Below are positions 50,052 through 61,478 of a DNA stretch of 64,000 nucleotides, in pieces. A program made the position numbers and the translations under genes. The notes under the pieces were generated by a model. The model ran no database searches. It was not told the origin of the DNA and saw only the letters and a program-made list of their open reading frames with translations. Position 1 is the first letter of the stretch; every line of letters begins with the position of its first letter. The stretch is from Haemaphysalis longicornis (lineage: Eukaryota; Arthropoda; Arachnida; Ixodida; Ixodidae), in NCBI GenBank assembly GCA_013339765.2, contig CM023452.1, forward strand, positions 163,811,187 through 163,875,186. Reading direction: 5' to 3'.

Positions 50052-53000
50052 CCTCCAACCTCCACCTGTGATGGTACCTGTATCTGTGGGCTCGTCGCAA
50101 GGCGTTCTGCAATTGAACTGCCGGGGTATATCTGGCAAGATTGGAGAACTTAGGACAACGCATTCTGTACGGGAAGCTACATGTATGGGCACTACTACTC
50201 CAGGAAACAATGGCCTCCCTTCCCTTCCTGGATATGTGGCTTATTCATCTCCGTCCATTCTGGATCGTCGAACCACAATGCCTGATGTCCCTCCAGGAAA
50301 GGTAGCCGTATATGCCCGGTCAATTTTTCCTCAAACCCGCATAGACTTGGCGCGATGGTGCACACTGTGGCAGGAAGTCGTAGCTGTGCTGGTTCGCCTC
50401 CCCCGTACGGACGTCATCATAGTGTCATACTATGCTCGCCCCTACAGCGGCCGTACAGCTAAACTATGCCTCGGCTGGCTTTCCATCTACGTCCGACGGC
50501 ATCCCGGCTGTCCAATTTTGGTGGCGGTGGATTTCAACGCTCCACACACTACGTGGGGCTACGTCACTTCCAGTGCGCGTGGTGTGTGTGTGTACGACAC
50601 GTTTACGGACGCTCAGTTTGTTCTCCTAAATGACGTGTCAGTGTCTACCACGACGCCGTGAACATCCACGTGCTTCTCCAAGCTCACCTGACTTATCTTG
50701 GTGGTTAAAAGTGCTTCAGTGTCCTGGATGTGTCAGCAAGACTGCTGGGGGAGTGACCACCATCCGATTTATCTCAACCTTTCTCCCGGCCGGGCGAATC
50801 GTCTTCGAAGACAGTGTCGGGTGGTAGACTGGGACCTCTATCGATCGACAGCAGCTACGATCGTCTCCAGCACCTTACCTGACCCGTGCCAGAGTCTCCG
50901 CGTGGCTTTGGAAGCAGCGACTCGTACGACGTGGGTCGAGGAATCGCGGCCTGCCCCTGACCTACAACTTTATCGTCTGTGGCCGCGCGCCGTCAAGCTG
51001 AACTAATGTCAATGCGGAATCCCGCATCAATCGATGCACGTTTGAACCTTAACCGCCTCACAGCAGCAGCCCGCCGACATGAACGACGACTGTCACGGGG
51101 CCGCTGGCTAGACTGGTGCGCCTCGCTTGGCCCTTCGTCGTCTAATGCCTCGGTTTGGCGAACATTCCAAGCAATGGAACGTGGTCACCGCCCTCCAGAT
51201 CCAGCAGCTAGTGCCCTTCTAGCATCTGGCCAGACACCATCCGCTTTTGCCTCTCTCGCTGCAAGCACCTTCTTTCCCGCCTTTGACACTCCACCAGCTG
51301 TCTTTACTATTCCAAACTGCCCTACCGGCATTCGCCGGTCATTGCCCACATGCAAACGACATTGAAGGGATTCAGGCCCCCCTTTACAAATGGCGGAAAT
51401 TCTTAGCAGCCATCGACCATGCCAGGCCGCGCACTGCACCGGGACCTGATGGCATCCCTTATGAGCTATTAAGAACACAGAAGGCACTACACTTGACGTC
51501 ATACTTGAAGCCATAAATGCAGCGTGGACTTCAGCCGCGATTCCTGATTCCTGGCCGTCACGCGGAAATCGTTGCTATCCCGAAGCCCGGCAAAACACCT
51601 ACCGGATTTCTCACCTTCGGCCAATAGCTCTGACATCAACGATTTGTAAGCTGATGGAGCGCATGCTAGCTACACACGTTCTTACTTGGTGGCTTGAGCG
51701 ATATTCCTGGTACCATCCCGCCCAAATTGGATTCCGGCCCCAGTTGGGCGTCGAAGACGGACTGCCAGCACTTTTCTGATATGATCCTGATCGGAGGATG
51801 CTCTCGCCGGATTCGAACCGTCCTTGCAATGGATATTAAAAAGGCCTACGACAATGTCAGCCGCGAAGCCATTGTTCGGATCCTAGAGTGGATTAAACTG
51901 CCCAGCCGTGTCTGCACATTTGTGAACGCCTTTCTTCGGGACCGAACCTTCACCCTTCGCTTGGCCGGGAAGGCTACAGGACACTTCACATCGCACCGTG
52001 GTGTTCCACAGGGCTCTGTGTTGGCGCCGGTACTGTTCAATATCGCCTTGCTTCCCCTGGCTTGGCGCTTGGCGGGCATACCTGAGGCGTATTACATCAT
52101 GTATGCTGATGACATTACTGTGTGGTCCGTGCATCCTGACATCTCTGTCCAAGAAAACGCGCTACAAACGGCGTTAAACATGACTGATTCCTGGTGTGCT
52201 CAAGTAGGACTTGAACTATCGGAAGAAAAAACGTCATACATGTCAGTGACTAACAAACATGGGCGACGCCGACTTGAGAAACGGCCTGTCCGGGTTGTTT
52301 ATTCATCAACAACCTCTACAGGAGGTCCCAGCTATTCGTGTGCTTGGCCTTGATGTTGCCTCGTCCGCGGCTGCCTCATCAGGCAGCCGCGGCTGCGGCT
52401 GCCTGATGTTGCCTCGTCCGCGGCTCCATGGGTGAAGAGTGCGAAGGATCGTGCCGCACGGACAATACACTTGATACGTCGAATGGCGACGAAGGCTGGC
52501 GGGTCGCGCACCAGCGTTGCTCGCCTCCTTGTGCGGTCAGTGTTTGCAACCCAGAATCGTGTACCAGGCTCATTCCACATCTCACGATGAGAGACTGGGA
52601 TCGCCTCGAAGCCATCAACCGGGATGCCATGCGGGCCATTACTCTGGACTACCCCGAATGACCCCGATACCAACTCTTGCAGGGGGAGGCCCAACTCAAT
52701 ACGATTGATGAGCTGGTGCACCAACGCCGCTCTGCCCGGGTCTGTAAAATCTCGATGACCGGTGCCGCCGCTGCGCTAGCCCGGTACATGGGGTACGTTG
52801 TACCAAGTACCACTGTGAAAGGTTCAAACATTCCTCCGTGGCAGCGAGTACAGTTAACAACAACAAACCAATCGGTCGCCTCCGTCACCCGGTACCTCGC
52901 CAGGCCACGGCCCAAGTCTCTCGCCTACATAGCCCAGACGCGGAGACGGCAGTTGCATATGTAGACGCCCGCGTCAAAGCCGGCATGGTCCACACTGCAC

Positions 53001-53746
53001 TCATCTGCCCCCAGATACCAGATGTAGACCAATGTTGGTCTTATGAGGCTAACCCGATGCCACCAGCGTATCTTGCTGAACTAGCAGCAATACACGATGG
53101 GATGGCCGCAATACTGCCTATTGTCCAGGGAGGGCCATACTGTCGACTAATAATACGCACAGACTCTACGCAAGCCATCCACGACATCCCCCCCGCGTAA
53201 CACAAGCTACAGCGTTCGCAGATGCCATTCACCACTTAGCACGAAGCACTCTACTGCAGATCCGCATAGAATGGGTACCCCGTTCAACTGTACCTGGAAG
53301 TAGGGAGGCAGACACGGCTAGTCGCCCGCATACCTTCATGCGACCACTACCACTTTTTCCCCGAAGATCCAAGTGGAAACCTGGCACAACAGAAGGGAAA
53401 AAATTCCCCCGGCGCACCACGCGAGCCCTCATACCCCCGTGTGGTTCAAACCTCCCTGGTGACTTAACTCGCCGAGAGGAGGTTGCGCTGCGGAGAATAC
53501 GCGTTGGGATGGCCCTTACGCCGTCTGTGACTGCCTCTTGGCCATCGCAGTACCGCGGCCCATACGACTCTACCTGCCCATTCTGCGACTCCGCCGTACA
53601 GAATGTGAATGTGCAGCATCTGCTGTGGACCTGCCCCCGGGCTGCATCAGATGCGATTACGGCACCTTCGTGCAACCGGCCTCCACCCTGGCCGCCCTCC
53701 AGACCTGCAGCGCTGGGTTCATGGACCATTTCATAGGCACCTTCTA
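50038..53746 (+). pseudogene. I-group LINE (48-54 kb): ORF2 endonuclease, RT, RNase H, zinc knuckle
   Basis: The endonuclease reads LQLNCRGISGKIGEL (50.11 kb), VAVDFNAPHTTWGY (50.52 kb) and SDHHPIYLNL (50.75 kb). The RT has TAPGPDGIPYELL (51.44 kb), LRPIALTS (51.61 kb), AMDIKKAYDNVSREA (51.83 kb), GVPQGSVLAPVLFN (52.01 kb) and intact YADD (52102-52113). Frame changes and a 53-bp duplication near 52.35-52.43 kb follow. RNase H appears as YVDARVKAG (52.96 kb), AELAAIHDG (53.08 kb) and RTDSTQAI (53.16 kb). The knuckle CPFC...H....C lies at 53.58-53.63 kb. More than eight stops or shifts make it inactive, though the RT catalytic box is intact. It differs clearly from the 40-45 kb LINE and is a separate family. 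Confidence 0.92.
52351..52430. repeat. 53-bp frame-breaking duplication in LINE ORF2
   Basis: TGATGTTGCCTCGTCCGCGG starts at 52351 and again at 52404. Between them GGCTGCCTCATCAGGCAGCC forms a hairpin. A 53-bp step shifts the frame. Confidence 0.9.
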
Positions 53747-53817
53747 GACTTTATACGAGAAGCAAACTTGTTCGTGTACCTGTGAATCGTTCACCGTTAT
53801 GCCGCAGGGCAAACTTT

Positions 53818-53836
53818 CGAATAAAAAAAAAAAAAA
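53818..53836 (+). terminator. Poly-A tail of the second large LINE
   Basis: CGAATAAAAAAAAAAAAAAC follows the last coding part by about 70 bp. It has an AATAAA-type signal merged with the tail. Confidence 0.8.
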
Positions 53837-53904
53837 CTACTAAATTGTTGTCCTTTCTAGTATGGCGCATAGCCAATCAGGGGATCGGCCATTTATCAGT
53901 GTAG

Positions 53905-54720
53905 GAGGAGGAGGAGGAGGAATAAACTTTATTTCTATAATATTTCAGGAGTACTGGTAATGGGGGGTCTTTCTCAGTCCAGAAGTCCGTGGGGGGGCGG
54001 CTGCCAGGCGGGCCCTTTCAACCAGCCGAAGCTGATCGCCGGGGTCCGGGCTGGCTAGCATTTCCTTCCCACTGCTCATGGTTGGGAAGGGAAAAAAGGG
54101 GGGGGGGGATGGTGTGTTGGAGCACGCCCGAATCATATGGTACAGTGTGCAGGGTTGGGGAGAGTACTTGCAGGTGGGGGAAAAGGAGGTGGGGTGGATG
54201 GAGTGGAGGAGGGTGCCTTGTGGGTAGGTGTTGGTTTGAAGGCGGTGGTAAATGGTGGCTTCTTTCTTATTCAACTTGTCGCGTGGTGGGGGAAAGAGGC
54301 GCCGTTCAAGGCGCTAGTCTTCGATGATCGCTTTGAATTTTGGAGGTGCAGAATGGTAAGCTTCCGACGGTGACACTGGAGTGTTGGAGGGGAACACCCT
54401 ATAGATATGCGCGCGAGCGGCAGCATGAGCCGCCTCATTCCCCTCCAGAGACTCATGTCCCGGGCTCCAGAGAATGTAGAGGTAAGGAGGGTTAGGAATG
54501 GGCTGTTGGATTCGGAGGGCTAAGGGAGCAATGTGACTGGCGGCGTAATGGCGACAGGCAGCTTGCGAATCTGTCACTATGGTGATAATGTCTTGAGATA
54601 TAGTGGCTGCGAGGGCTATTGCGATTTCTTGTTTTATCATGGGGCCCAGTTTGACGATAATTTGAAGGGGCTGGAAAGGATAGTTAAGAGAAACGATGCC
54701 ATTTATAATAAGAAGCAGTA
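53905..54720 (-). pseudogene. Antisense LINE tail (RNase H and zinc knuckle), 40-kb family
   Basis: Minus-strand frames read IAIALAATISQDIITIVTDSQAACRHY (in part; 54.55-54.63 kb) and WSPGHESLEGNEAAHAAARA (54.41-54.47 kb), both RNase H. They continue with YHRLQTNTYPQGTLLHSIHP (54.18-54.25 kb) and PCTLYHM (54.13 kb), the terminal region. These match the 40-45 kb LINE closely. The knuckle cysteines are partly replaced. The plus-strand (GGA) run at 53906-53921 is the (TCC)n tail. 5' truncation lies near 54.72 kb. Confidence 0.85.
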
Positions 54721-54721
54721 G

Positions 54722-55085
54722 GAGTACGAAAATTTATTGAGCCATAAAGTAGGAGTGGTTCCCTAGTTCAGGAATCCAAGAGATGACCGGGTGACCGATG
54801 GCCTAGATGCCAGAAGTTGCTGGACGTCCGGATGGTCGCTGGTAATCGGATTCACTCCCAGCTCAGGGAGAGGAAGTATGGAAGGAAAAGTGGAAGGTAT
54901 GGGATACATGCACACTTATAAAATGGGGACTAGTGGGCCAGGCTGAAAGGAAAATGTGCACCGGTCGGGAAATTGAGTGCGAAACATGTGGTGAAAGCGA
55001 ATTGGATGGACGAAGGTATTCGCTTGGGTGCGACGAAGAATGTTTTCATGGTATACAAGCAGTCTGAAAGCGAATCTCGAAATGA
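54722..55085 (-). pseudogene. Second antisense LINE tail
   Basis: The minus strand reads ILRRTQANTFVHPIRFHHMF (54.98-55.05 kb), then QFPDRCTFSFQPG. It ends with an AATAAATTTTCG (AATAAA) 3' end at about 54.73 kb. It is the same terminal domain as its neighbour but of a different subfamily. The two tails abut head to tail, so the element at 53.9-54.7 kb probably inserted next to or into this one. Confidence 0.75.
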
Positions 55086-56049
55086 TAATGATGATGATAA
55101 TGATCACGATTTGTAATGACACATACCCAAACAGGAGACCGGCCCAACATCAGTGGCAGGAAGAAAGATATTATTCAACTACAGGCTCCTGAAAACAGAA
55201 AATTTAGAATGTGTGAAAACATTTCTGAATGGGAAATCCAAGATAGAGAAGAGGGGATTTGGAGCTCTAAAACAAATTACAGAAGTTGAGAATGTCAACG
55301 AATCCAATCAAAGCAGAAATCGACTAATACTTTCTATGAAACTCCGAAGGGTACAGTACACATCCCAGAGCCAGAATTCCGTCTCGGACGCCCCGAGTAA
55401 AAGGAGACTCGGAACACATAAGGCAATCCCGAGGCTGGAAAGCGACACTTCACGAAGCGGGAATCTGATTCTAGAAAAGCGTCCACAAGCCATTGGGTAA
55501 TAATCAACGGACTCGTCGTTCTGACGGTATCTGCACATAATAGATTTCGTTACGCGTTACCTGTAGAGATACGTACTTAATTGTGGTACAGGATAGCGGG
55601 TATCAGTTAAAATAACCTCAAGCTTACGTGAAGGACGCCACTCTGCTTTCCATGAAAATTTCAGGTGGTGAAAGTCGGCCGAGGATAGTACAACAGATTC
55701 CTGCTGTTCTTGCTGTTTTAGCATCTCCGATACCTTGCTGCCGTAAATAAAGAGGTTGGCTTGGCGACCTGTACGACTGGTCCAGAGAGCGCTATCCATG
55801 CCATTGAGTCAGCAGCTTCATTTAAAGCAATCCCAACCTGCCCAAGAATTCAAAGAAGGTTAACCTCACTCACATGAGGTGGCAGGAGAGATCCAAACAA
55901 CCGTTGGAGAGGGAATCTTTAGATGCAGTTATGGCGCAGAAGACTGAAAGGGAATCTGATTACAACCGTAAAAGCAATCGATGCACCTAACTTCTGTACT
56001 GTCAGTTAGCCAAAAATACGAGAATGAAATCAAGGAATACTGCTGTTTA

Positions 56050-56067
56050 CCAGTTATCGTTAACTGG
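56050..56067. repeat. 7-bp hairpin
   Basis: CCAGTTA-TCGT-TAACTGG, perfect stem, directly before the larger hairpin. Confidence 0.8.
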
Positions 56068-56075
56068 TGTTTTCC

Positions 56076-56143
56076 ACGCAGAACTCTCATTCCAGAGAGG
56101 CTGTGGCGCACGCCACAGCCTCCCTGGAATCAGAATTCTGCGT
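56076..56143. repeat. 33-bp-stem hairpin with a 2-nt spacer
   Basis: The left arm 56076-56108 (ACGCAGAACTCTCATTCCAG...) pairs with the right arm 56111-56143 with three mismatches; only CA separates them. The central 22 bp (GGCTGTGGCG-CA-CGCCACAGCC) are perfect. Confidence 0.95.
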
Positions 56144-58440
56144 AATCGCTACGCAACCAGTTCTACTTACGTGCAATAACGCTCAGCTCTTAACCAGCAG
56201 GCATTTTTCTTTGACTTTTACGTTTCACATTCATAGTCCTTTGAAGCGGGACACACCAGCACCTCAAAGCACCCGATTTCTGACCGTGATGAAAGGGATA
56301 GCAAACGTTTTCTTTCACTACTGTCAGCGTGCGGGATATAGCGCAGTGCCACCGCACGGGGTCTGAGACTGTGGAGACTCGTGTTAGAACCGCATGCAAA
56401 CCCAAAGGGTTTTTTACCGAGAAGCCGTATATAGCTACCATCCGGGCGCAGGTCGATCTCCGTACGTCTAGCCATTGCTCGGTAGCTCTAGTCCAATGGA
56501 GGTATCTCGGAAACGATTACCCTGAAATTGGCCGCTAAGCCAATTGGGTTAATACGCCGCGGGGTTATGGACTTGTAAAAATTTGTTAGCAGTAAAGCTC
56601 GAAGAGTTAAAGAATTCTTGTCGGCTGACAATAGAAGGCTTTCTAAGAAGAGAGTATGGTTACATAAAACTGTTGTAACTCTTATTATATCAACCCTATC
56701 TCGAAACTAAATATATGACAAGTAGCCACTTAAAGAACCCTAGCAACACCGAGTTGTATCTACTTTTCATACTTCCGTCTTAGTAAAGTTGTAAATAATT
56801 CGTATTTCGGAGTTGTAAATAATTCGAACTGGTTTTCCTTCAACCTACAAAGACAGTTGTAGGAAAAAGGAGGTGAGCATAAAAAATTGGTGTCGGTTAT
56901 TGTTTTTACGAGTACGAGTAAAATCGTGGCTATTTGTGAGGTGTAACAGTATCCCGATGTTGTTACAGACACCTAAAGTCCACTCATAAGTCACGTGACG
57001 AGAGAAAAAGACAAATGAAAAACGACCAAATATCTGTTTTATTTATCACTGTGCTGAACAAAATAAACATTGAGGATTAGCTGAGTTGGCGGGATCACTT
57101 AAGTTTTCCATTGTCAGCCCGTGGGCTTTGCTGACAGCATCACAGAACCGGTAGCCATGGCCTGATCTTTCTGTGTACATGATTTTAAAGTGCGTTCGCT
57201 ATAGCAGGAGATGATAGCGTGGCAACGGGTACGGCCGGGAAAGTGATTGGAGGATATATTGTTTGAAAGGTAAGAATAAAACAAAGAGACCCATTATGTT
57301 ACTCTAAGCAACGAAACGAAATATGCTGCGTTTCTCAGCTTAACGCCTTTTGCTCACATTTGAATGAACATTGCTGGATGTGCTTTAGCTTTTTCCGCTA
57401 ATCCTGATTAGCACATCCGTTTTTTTCGCTCGCGGTAACCTCTGCGTTCATTTTTTAAAACACGTATAAGAAGTTTTAGAACTTCTTGGAGCAGCATCTG
57501 ATACCTTGCCGTTGATTTTATTAATCTAAGCATCAATGACCCGGTATTTCCATAGACCCTTACGCCCGCGCGTTGCCGATCCTTTAATCGGAACAACATG
57601 GCGAATCCATCAACAACTCAGGAAGTCGATAATAGGGGCCCAAAATTGCGTTAAGGGGACAAAATGACTACTTATTAGCAGTGCAAGCATAATTTTCACG
57701 TATACTAACAGTGTTACCCAGCTATTAGCCGCTATCACTAAGTATATACCATATTAGGCATTACCCCCTGCTGCACCAGCTACGAATTATTCATATACGT
57801 CATCTTGCGATAATATGGCCATAATTGTGAATTTCGAGAAAATTTAATTTAATTTTTTGATACTCCCCCTTCCTTAATTTTTGGCTTGTAAATTACCTTA
57901 CCTTCCAATAAATAAATAAGTAAATGAATAGGAGCGCATATCGTCCTGAATCTGCATAATGTTGCGAGCCTCACACAGCGGTTCTTATTTATTCTGCAGC
58001 GATTGTTGTGAGGGTTTCTTTGGCGGCTATCAATTCTTCGTCTCAAGAGGCAATGTTTATTAAGCACAACTGCCCTTGCTAATCTACAAAATACTTAAAG
58101 CTATGCGTAATTCAACTTGAACAGTCCCTTCTTGCCCTGCGCCCGGATCTTGACTACAGTTTCGTTACACAGCCTTTCTTGCAATTTTACCCATTTAACC
58201 AATTCACTGGGGAAGTAGTGCAAGAATGCCTAGAGTTTTAAACGGGTAGGAAGCATTGCTTCTAACGTTTGCTCTTCACTTATAAGGAAGCAGGTATTTT
58301 GTTCTCCCTGAGAACAGTTTTGAGCTAGGTCCGTTGGCGCTAGCAAAAAAGACACAAAAAATGGCTGCGGCTTAGCTCAGAGAACCTTGGACATGCAAAG
58401 CAAAAGCTTGGCTTAGTCTGGTTGAGTCCTGGTTTCACTT

Positions 58441-59030
58441 GGTTAATTTTTGAGCCGCTGTATTGCCGACCACGGCCCAAAGCGGTCCAGTCCCGGCAGT
58501 GCAACGCTCGCTGAAGGAGGCCCAGCGAACAAGTCGTTCACCGGGGCGAACGCGGCGTTCATTTGCGGCGAACCCGCCGTTCCTCTTCGCCGGGCGCTAC
58601 ATGAACCACGTAGCCCGAGACGACCCAGCGGCTCATACATACGAGGCTGCGGGGGTGGTCGGCAGCCGATCAGCTGCTCGGCCGCAACCGCGGCGGCAGC
58701 CGCCGCTCGTTCTGAGCAGAACGACTGAAAATGGGGCCTTGTGCGGAGTGCCGAAAGCGGGCCCGGCGAATCACGCAATGGGCTTCGAGGGGTGTGTCAC
58801 CGGGTGTATTTCTCCGGTCAAAGGCTGAAATTGCCCATCCCTCGAGAAACCGCTGGACGAAAGTAGTAAAGCTTGGCTTTAAAATCTCTCCCGTCGCAAG
58901 GCGCCCGGCATGGCCTTCCGCATTGGCTTTAGCAAAACAATACTGAGCACACGTGGGCGTGTGCTTCTTGAGGAGCGCCCGGTGCCGTCATGGTCGTCTT
59001 ACGTGTGGCGGACCCATGGCGCGCCGGTCT
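58441..59030. other. GC-rich, CpG-rich stretch with overlapping frames
   Basis: Frames of 111 codons (minus, 58443-58778), 121 codons (plus, 58463-58828) and 92 codons overlap. The minus frame has an Ala run and Arg-rich segments but no known domain. The composition could fit a CpG island or first exon, but nothing here fixes a strand or product, so no gene is called. Confidence 0.35.
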
Positions 59031-59041
59031 CTACAGGGTTT

Positions 59042-59055
59042 CCCCCCCCCCCCCC
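59042..59055. repeat. Poly-C run
   Basis: About 14 C residues. Confidence 0.85.
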
Positions 59056-59138
59056 TAGAGCCGGTGGCCGTCGTATTGCCCACGAAACATTTTTGGCCGG
59101 TTGAGCTGGGGAATTCCGGGGTGAGAACATCGAGACGT

Positions 59139-59158
59139 GGGGGGGGGGGGGGGGGGGG
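59139..59158. repeat. Poly-G run
   Basis: About 20 G residues, 85 bp after a poly-C run; the two could pair. Confidence 0.9.
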
Positions 59159-59202
59159 AATGGTCTTTGCTTTACATTGCCGTCCAAAACCGCCTCTCCT
59201 GC

Positions 59203-59620
59203 GGCAACGGTCTGATTAGTGTCGCATAACGGCCGCGATGGCAGCAGTCATAGTTGATTTTACCCAACCGGCCGCACCACTTCCGCTCACTGACTAGCCA
59301 GAGTCACTGTAATTAATAATAATGACTCTGACTAGTCAGTGAGCGGAAGCGGTTTGGCCGGTTGGGAAAAAAATCAAGACAGACTGCTCCCATCCAGTAC
59401 GGCAATCCTCGTGGGGGTCGTTGCACAACTGCAAACGGATTATTCGGTCTTGATTTTACCCAACCGGACAAACCTCTTCCGCTCACTGACTAGCCAGAGT
59501 AATTAATAGTAATTACAGTGACTCTGGCTAGTCAGTATGCGAAAGCGGTTTGGCCGGTTGGGTAAAAACAACTATGACTGCTCCCAGCCGCCATAATGCG
59601 ACACTAATTAGACCATTGCC
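59203..59620. mobile_element. Compound foldback element with two internal hairpins
   Basis: The outer arms 59203-59255 and 59569-59620 are inverted copies (GGCAACGGTCTGATTAGTGT versus GGCAATGGTCTAATTAGTGT). Inside lie two separate hairpins, 59257-59368 and 59454-59567. Each runs from TTTTACCCAACCGG to its complement around GACTAGCCAGAGT. The two hairpins are direct copies about 200 bp apart. The spacer repeats GACTGCTCCCA and CCTCGTGGGG, which also occur beyond the right arm. It has no coding capacity and is probably a MITE duplicated in place. Confidence 0.9.
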
Positions 59621-60050
59621 TTCTCCTCGTGGGGTACGGCTGCTCCCTCTCTCCTCTCGTCCGCTGTCAGTGTGGGGAGATGCTAGGTCGACCCACAGCT
59701 GTGCTGTTTCTCTAGCCTTGCACCATTAGTCCGAAGTGCGCCAATTTTCGGCTTTGCCTCTTCTTATTTTGTTCTTTCCCTTTTTTTCAGATGCTTAATT
59801 TTATAAAATGGTAACAAACCTGTTTGGGCATTTCCCGTAAAAATAGGCTGTATTGTAAAACCGCATGTATGGTGTAGGCCAATGGAAGGCTGTACCGATA
59901 TCTGTATAGCAGAAAGCACTGCAAAGCGCTTGGCCTACACCGTCCTAAATAAAAAAATGGGAACCTAAACCTGGATTGCCAATGCAATAATCGCAGGCTA
60001 GGAAACATTTAAAAAGGGAATGGACGCGTTAGCTTCGTTACTTCGCAAGA
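59621..60050. other. Unassigned DNA with an inverted repeat
   Basis: GGTGTAGGCCAA (59871-59882) and TTGGCCTACACC (59931-59942) are exact inverted copies 48 nt apart. No gene. Confidence 0.55.
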
Positions 60051-60124
60051 ATGCCACCTCAGGTGCCGGTCGAAGAGAAAAGGCGCATCGTCGAGCTCAG
60101 AAACGCAGGTGCCCCTCAGCGCAA
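60051..60124 (+). pseudogene. Start of a transposase-like frame (5' piece)
   Basis: The ATG at 60051 opens 25 codons reading VPVEEKRRIVELRNAG and ending QRK. This resembles the N-terminal paired-like helix-turn-helix of Tc1/mariner-type transposases (E-x-R-x-R-I-V-x-L-x-x-x-G). The frame is interrupted by the 2-kb element at 60125. The downstream piece after 62145 resumes in the same frame. Confidence 0.5.
60117..60124. repeat. 8-bp target-site duplication, left copy
   Basis: CAGCGCAA here and at 62145-62152, exactly flanking the inverted ends of the 2-kb element. Confidence 0.8.
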
Positions 60125-60345
60125 GGGAGGTTCCCGTTTGAACCCATTCCCATTTCACCCTTCCCGCTTGTTCCGTCCCGTTTCAACCCAGCGCAAAACG
60201 ACCTTCCCGTTTCGCCCTTTCCCACTTGGCCCGTTCCCGTTGAACCCGTTCCCATTTCAACCTTCCCGTTTGTTCCTTCCCATTTCAACCCGGGCGAAAG
60301 AACCTTCCCGTTTCGTATTTTCCTATTAGCCCGTTCCCGGAATAA
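60125..60345. repeat. Left TTCCCGTTTGAACCC minisatellite arm
   Basis: Degenerate units (TTCCCGTTTGAACCC, TTCCCATTTCACCC, TTCCCGTTTCGCCC and others) repeat about 14 times with a period of 14-17 bp. Confidence 0.85.
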
Positions 60346-60879
60346 CGTACCCAGTTTATGAAACGTTATAAAAAACCATTTTCATATTGTTTTTCATTTA
60401 TTTCCGTTTGTTCACAGCCGCTGCGATAGCATGCTCAGTACATCCAGAGCCCTTTGCTGCTTTTCAAACCTGGGCTTCACTTTTTGAATCTATAGACGAC
60501 GACATTTGGTTACAATTAGTCATACCAATTAACAAATATTTTAAATATAACAAAGCCTAACAAATAAATTAACGATTAACAAATTAATAAACAAATCTTT
60601 TAAATTAACAAACAAGTCTTTTAAATTAAGCAACCGAAAAATGATAAAATTAAAAAGCCCAGAAAAGCGCCGTGGAAGCACAAATAAAAAATCGCAAAAA
60701 CACCCTCACTTTGAAAGAAATCGTATTTGGCGGACTAACACATTTAATCGTTATAATAGCGCAAGTGTACATTAATGTCGAAAAGAAAAAGATGAAAACT
60801 ACTAAAGATAAAAAGACGTATAAAAATAAAGTAACCCTGTGTATCTGGATACATATGCCACATCTGGCTATAAAAAATC

Positions 60880-61478
60880 GCAGTCATGAGAAGCTGCGAA
60901 AAATATAACTTAGCTTTGCGCTTTATTGATTCTGTTTATTCCCGTCACTCTAGCGTACTCAATTTGCATAATAGGGCAAACCTTCAAAAACTCAAGCAGC
61001 GCAGGGTCGTCTCTAGCCTAAATTTTCTTTACTACAGAAACTTAAAATTGTCGCGGGAATACTACAAAGGCCCTTGGAATACTCCAAGGGCCTTTCAGAC
61101 GTTTAGCGAGAAGACATCATAGTAAGACTATTAGGCAGCCAATCAGCTGAATTACTATTCGAAAGTCTCTTTGTTTCCTCGTGCAATTTCTTACTAGGAA
61201 TAGTTAACTGAACGAACAGTGAACTCGGTATCGTTAGAAGAATTTCTCTTACGTATTGTAAATATGTGTTCTGGTTGAATCTCGTATTTTAAAATTGGAA
61301 TACATTACGAATGCATATCCTTGTTCGGACCCCTTTGCGTGTATTACATATTTATGTCTTTTACTTATTTGTGTGGGGCGTTTTTAAACTACTGCCAACC
61401 AATACTGATGTGTTTTTATGTTCACTCCTGCATGAGCCCGACCAGGCCGTGAAGTATCAGTAAATAAATAAAAATATC
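60880..61478 (+). pseudogene. CR1-like LINE tail inside the 2-kb element
   Basis: The frame from 60886 reads LALRFIDSVYSRHSSVLNLH, then NLQKLKQRRVVSSLNFLY. This matches the pattern A-x-R-F-(I)...Y....S(V)...L....L..L..RR...(R)L..LY found after the RT core in CR1/Jockey-type LINEs. The following non-coding part ends ATGAGCCCGACCAGGCCGTG, then AAGTATCAGTAAATAAATAAA, a CR1-like 3' end. It was nested into the transposon. Confidence 0.68.
61066..61095. repeat. 13-bp perfect hairpin
   Basis: AAAGGCCCTTGGA-ATAC-TCCAAGGGCCTTT. Confidence 0.95.

Larger units (their letters stand above)
55086..58440. other. Unassigned DNA with two hairpins
   Basis: No gene is supported; the longest frame is 115 codons (55153-55500) with no recognisable domain. 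A GAT-rich simple patch lies at 55.08-55.11 kb. Two inverted repeats at 56.05-56.14 kb are listed separately. Confidence 0.5.

Noticed and set aside
56076..56143. MicroRNA precursor
   Set aside because: The 2-nt spacer is too short for a Dicer-type terminal loop.
58443..58778. Ala/Arg-rich frame as a first exon of a host gene
   Set aside because: Overlapping frames on both strands are equally open in this GC-rich DNA and no motif or splice evidence decides between them.
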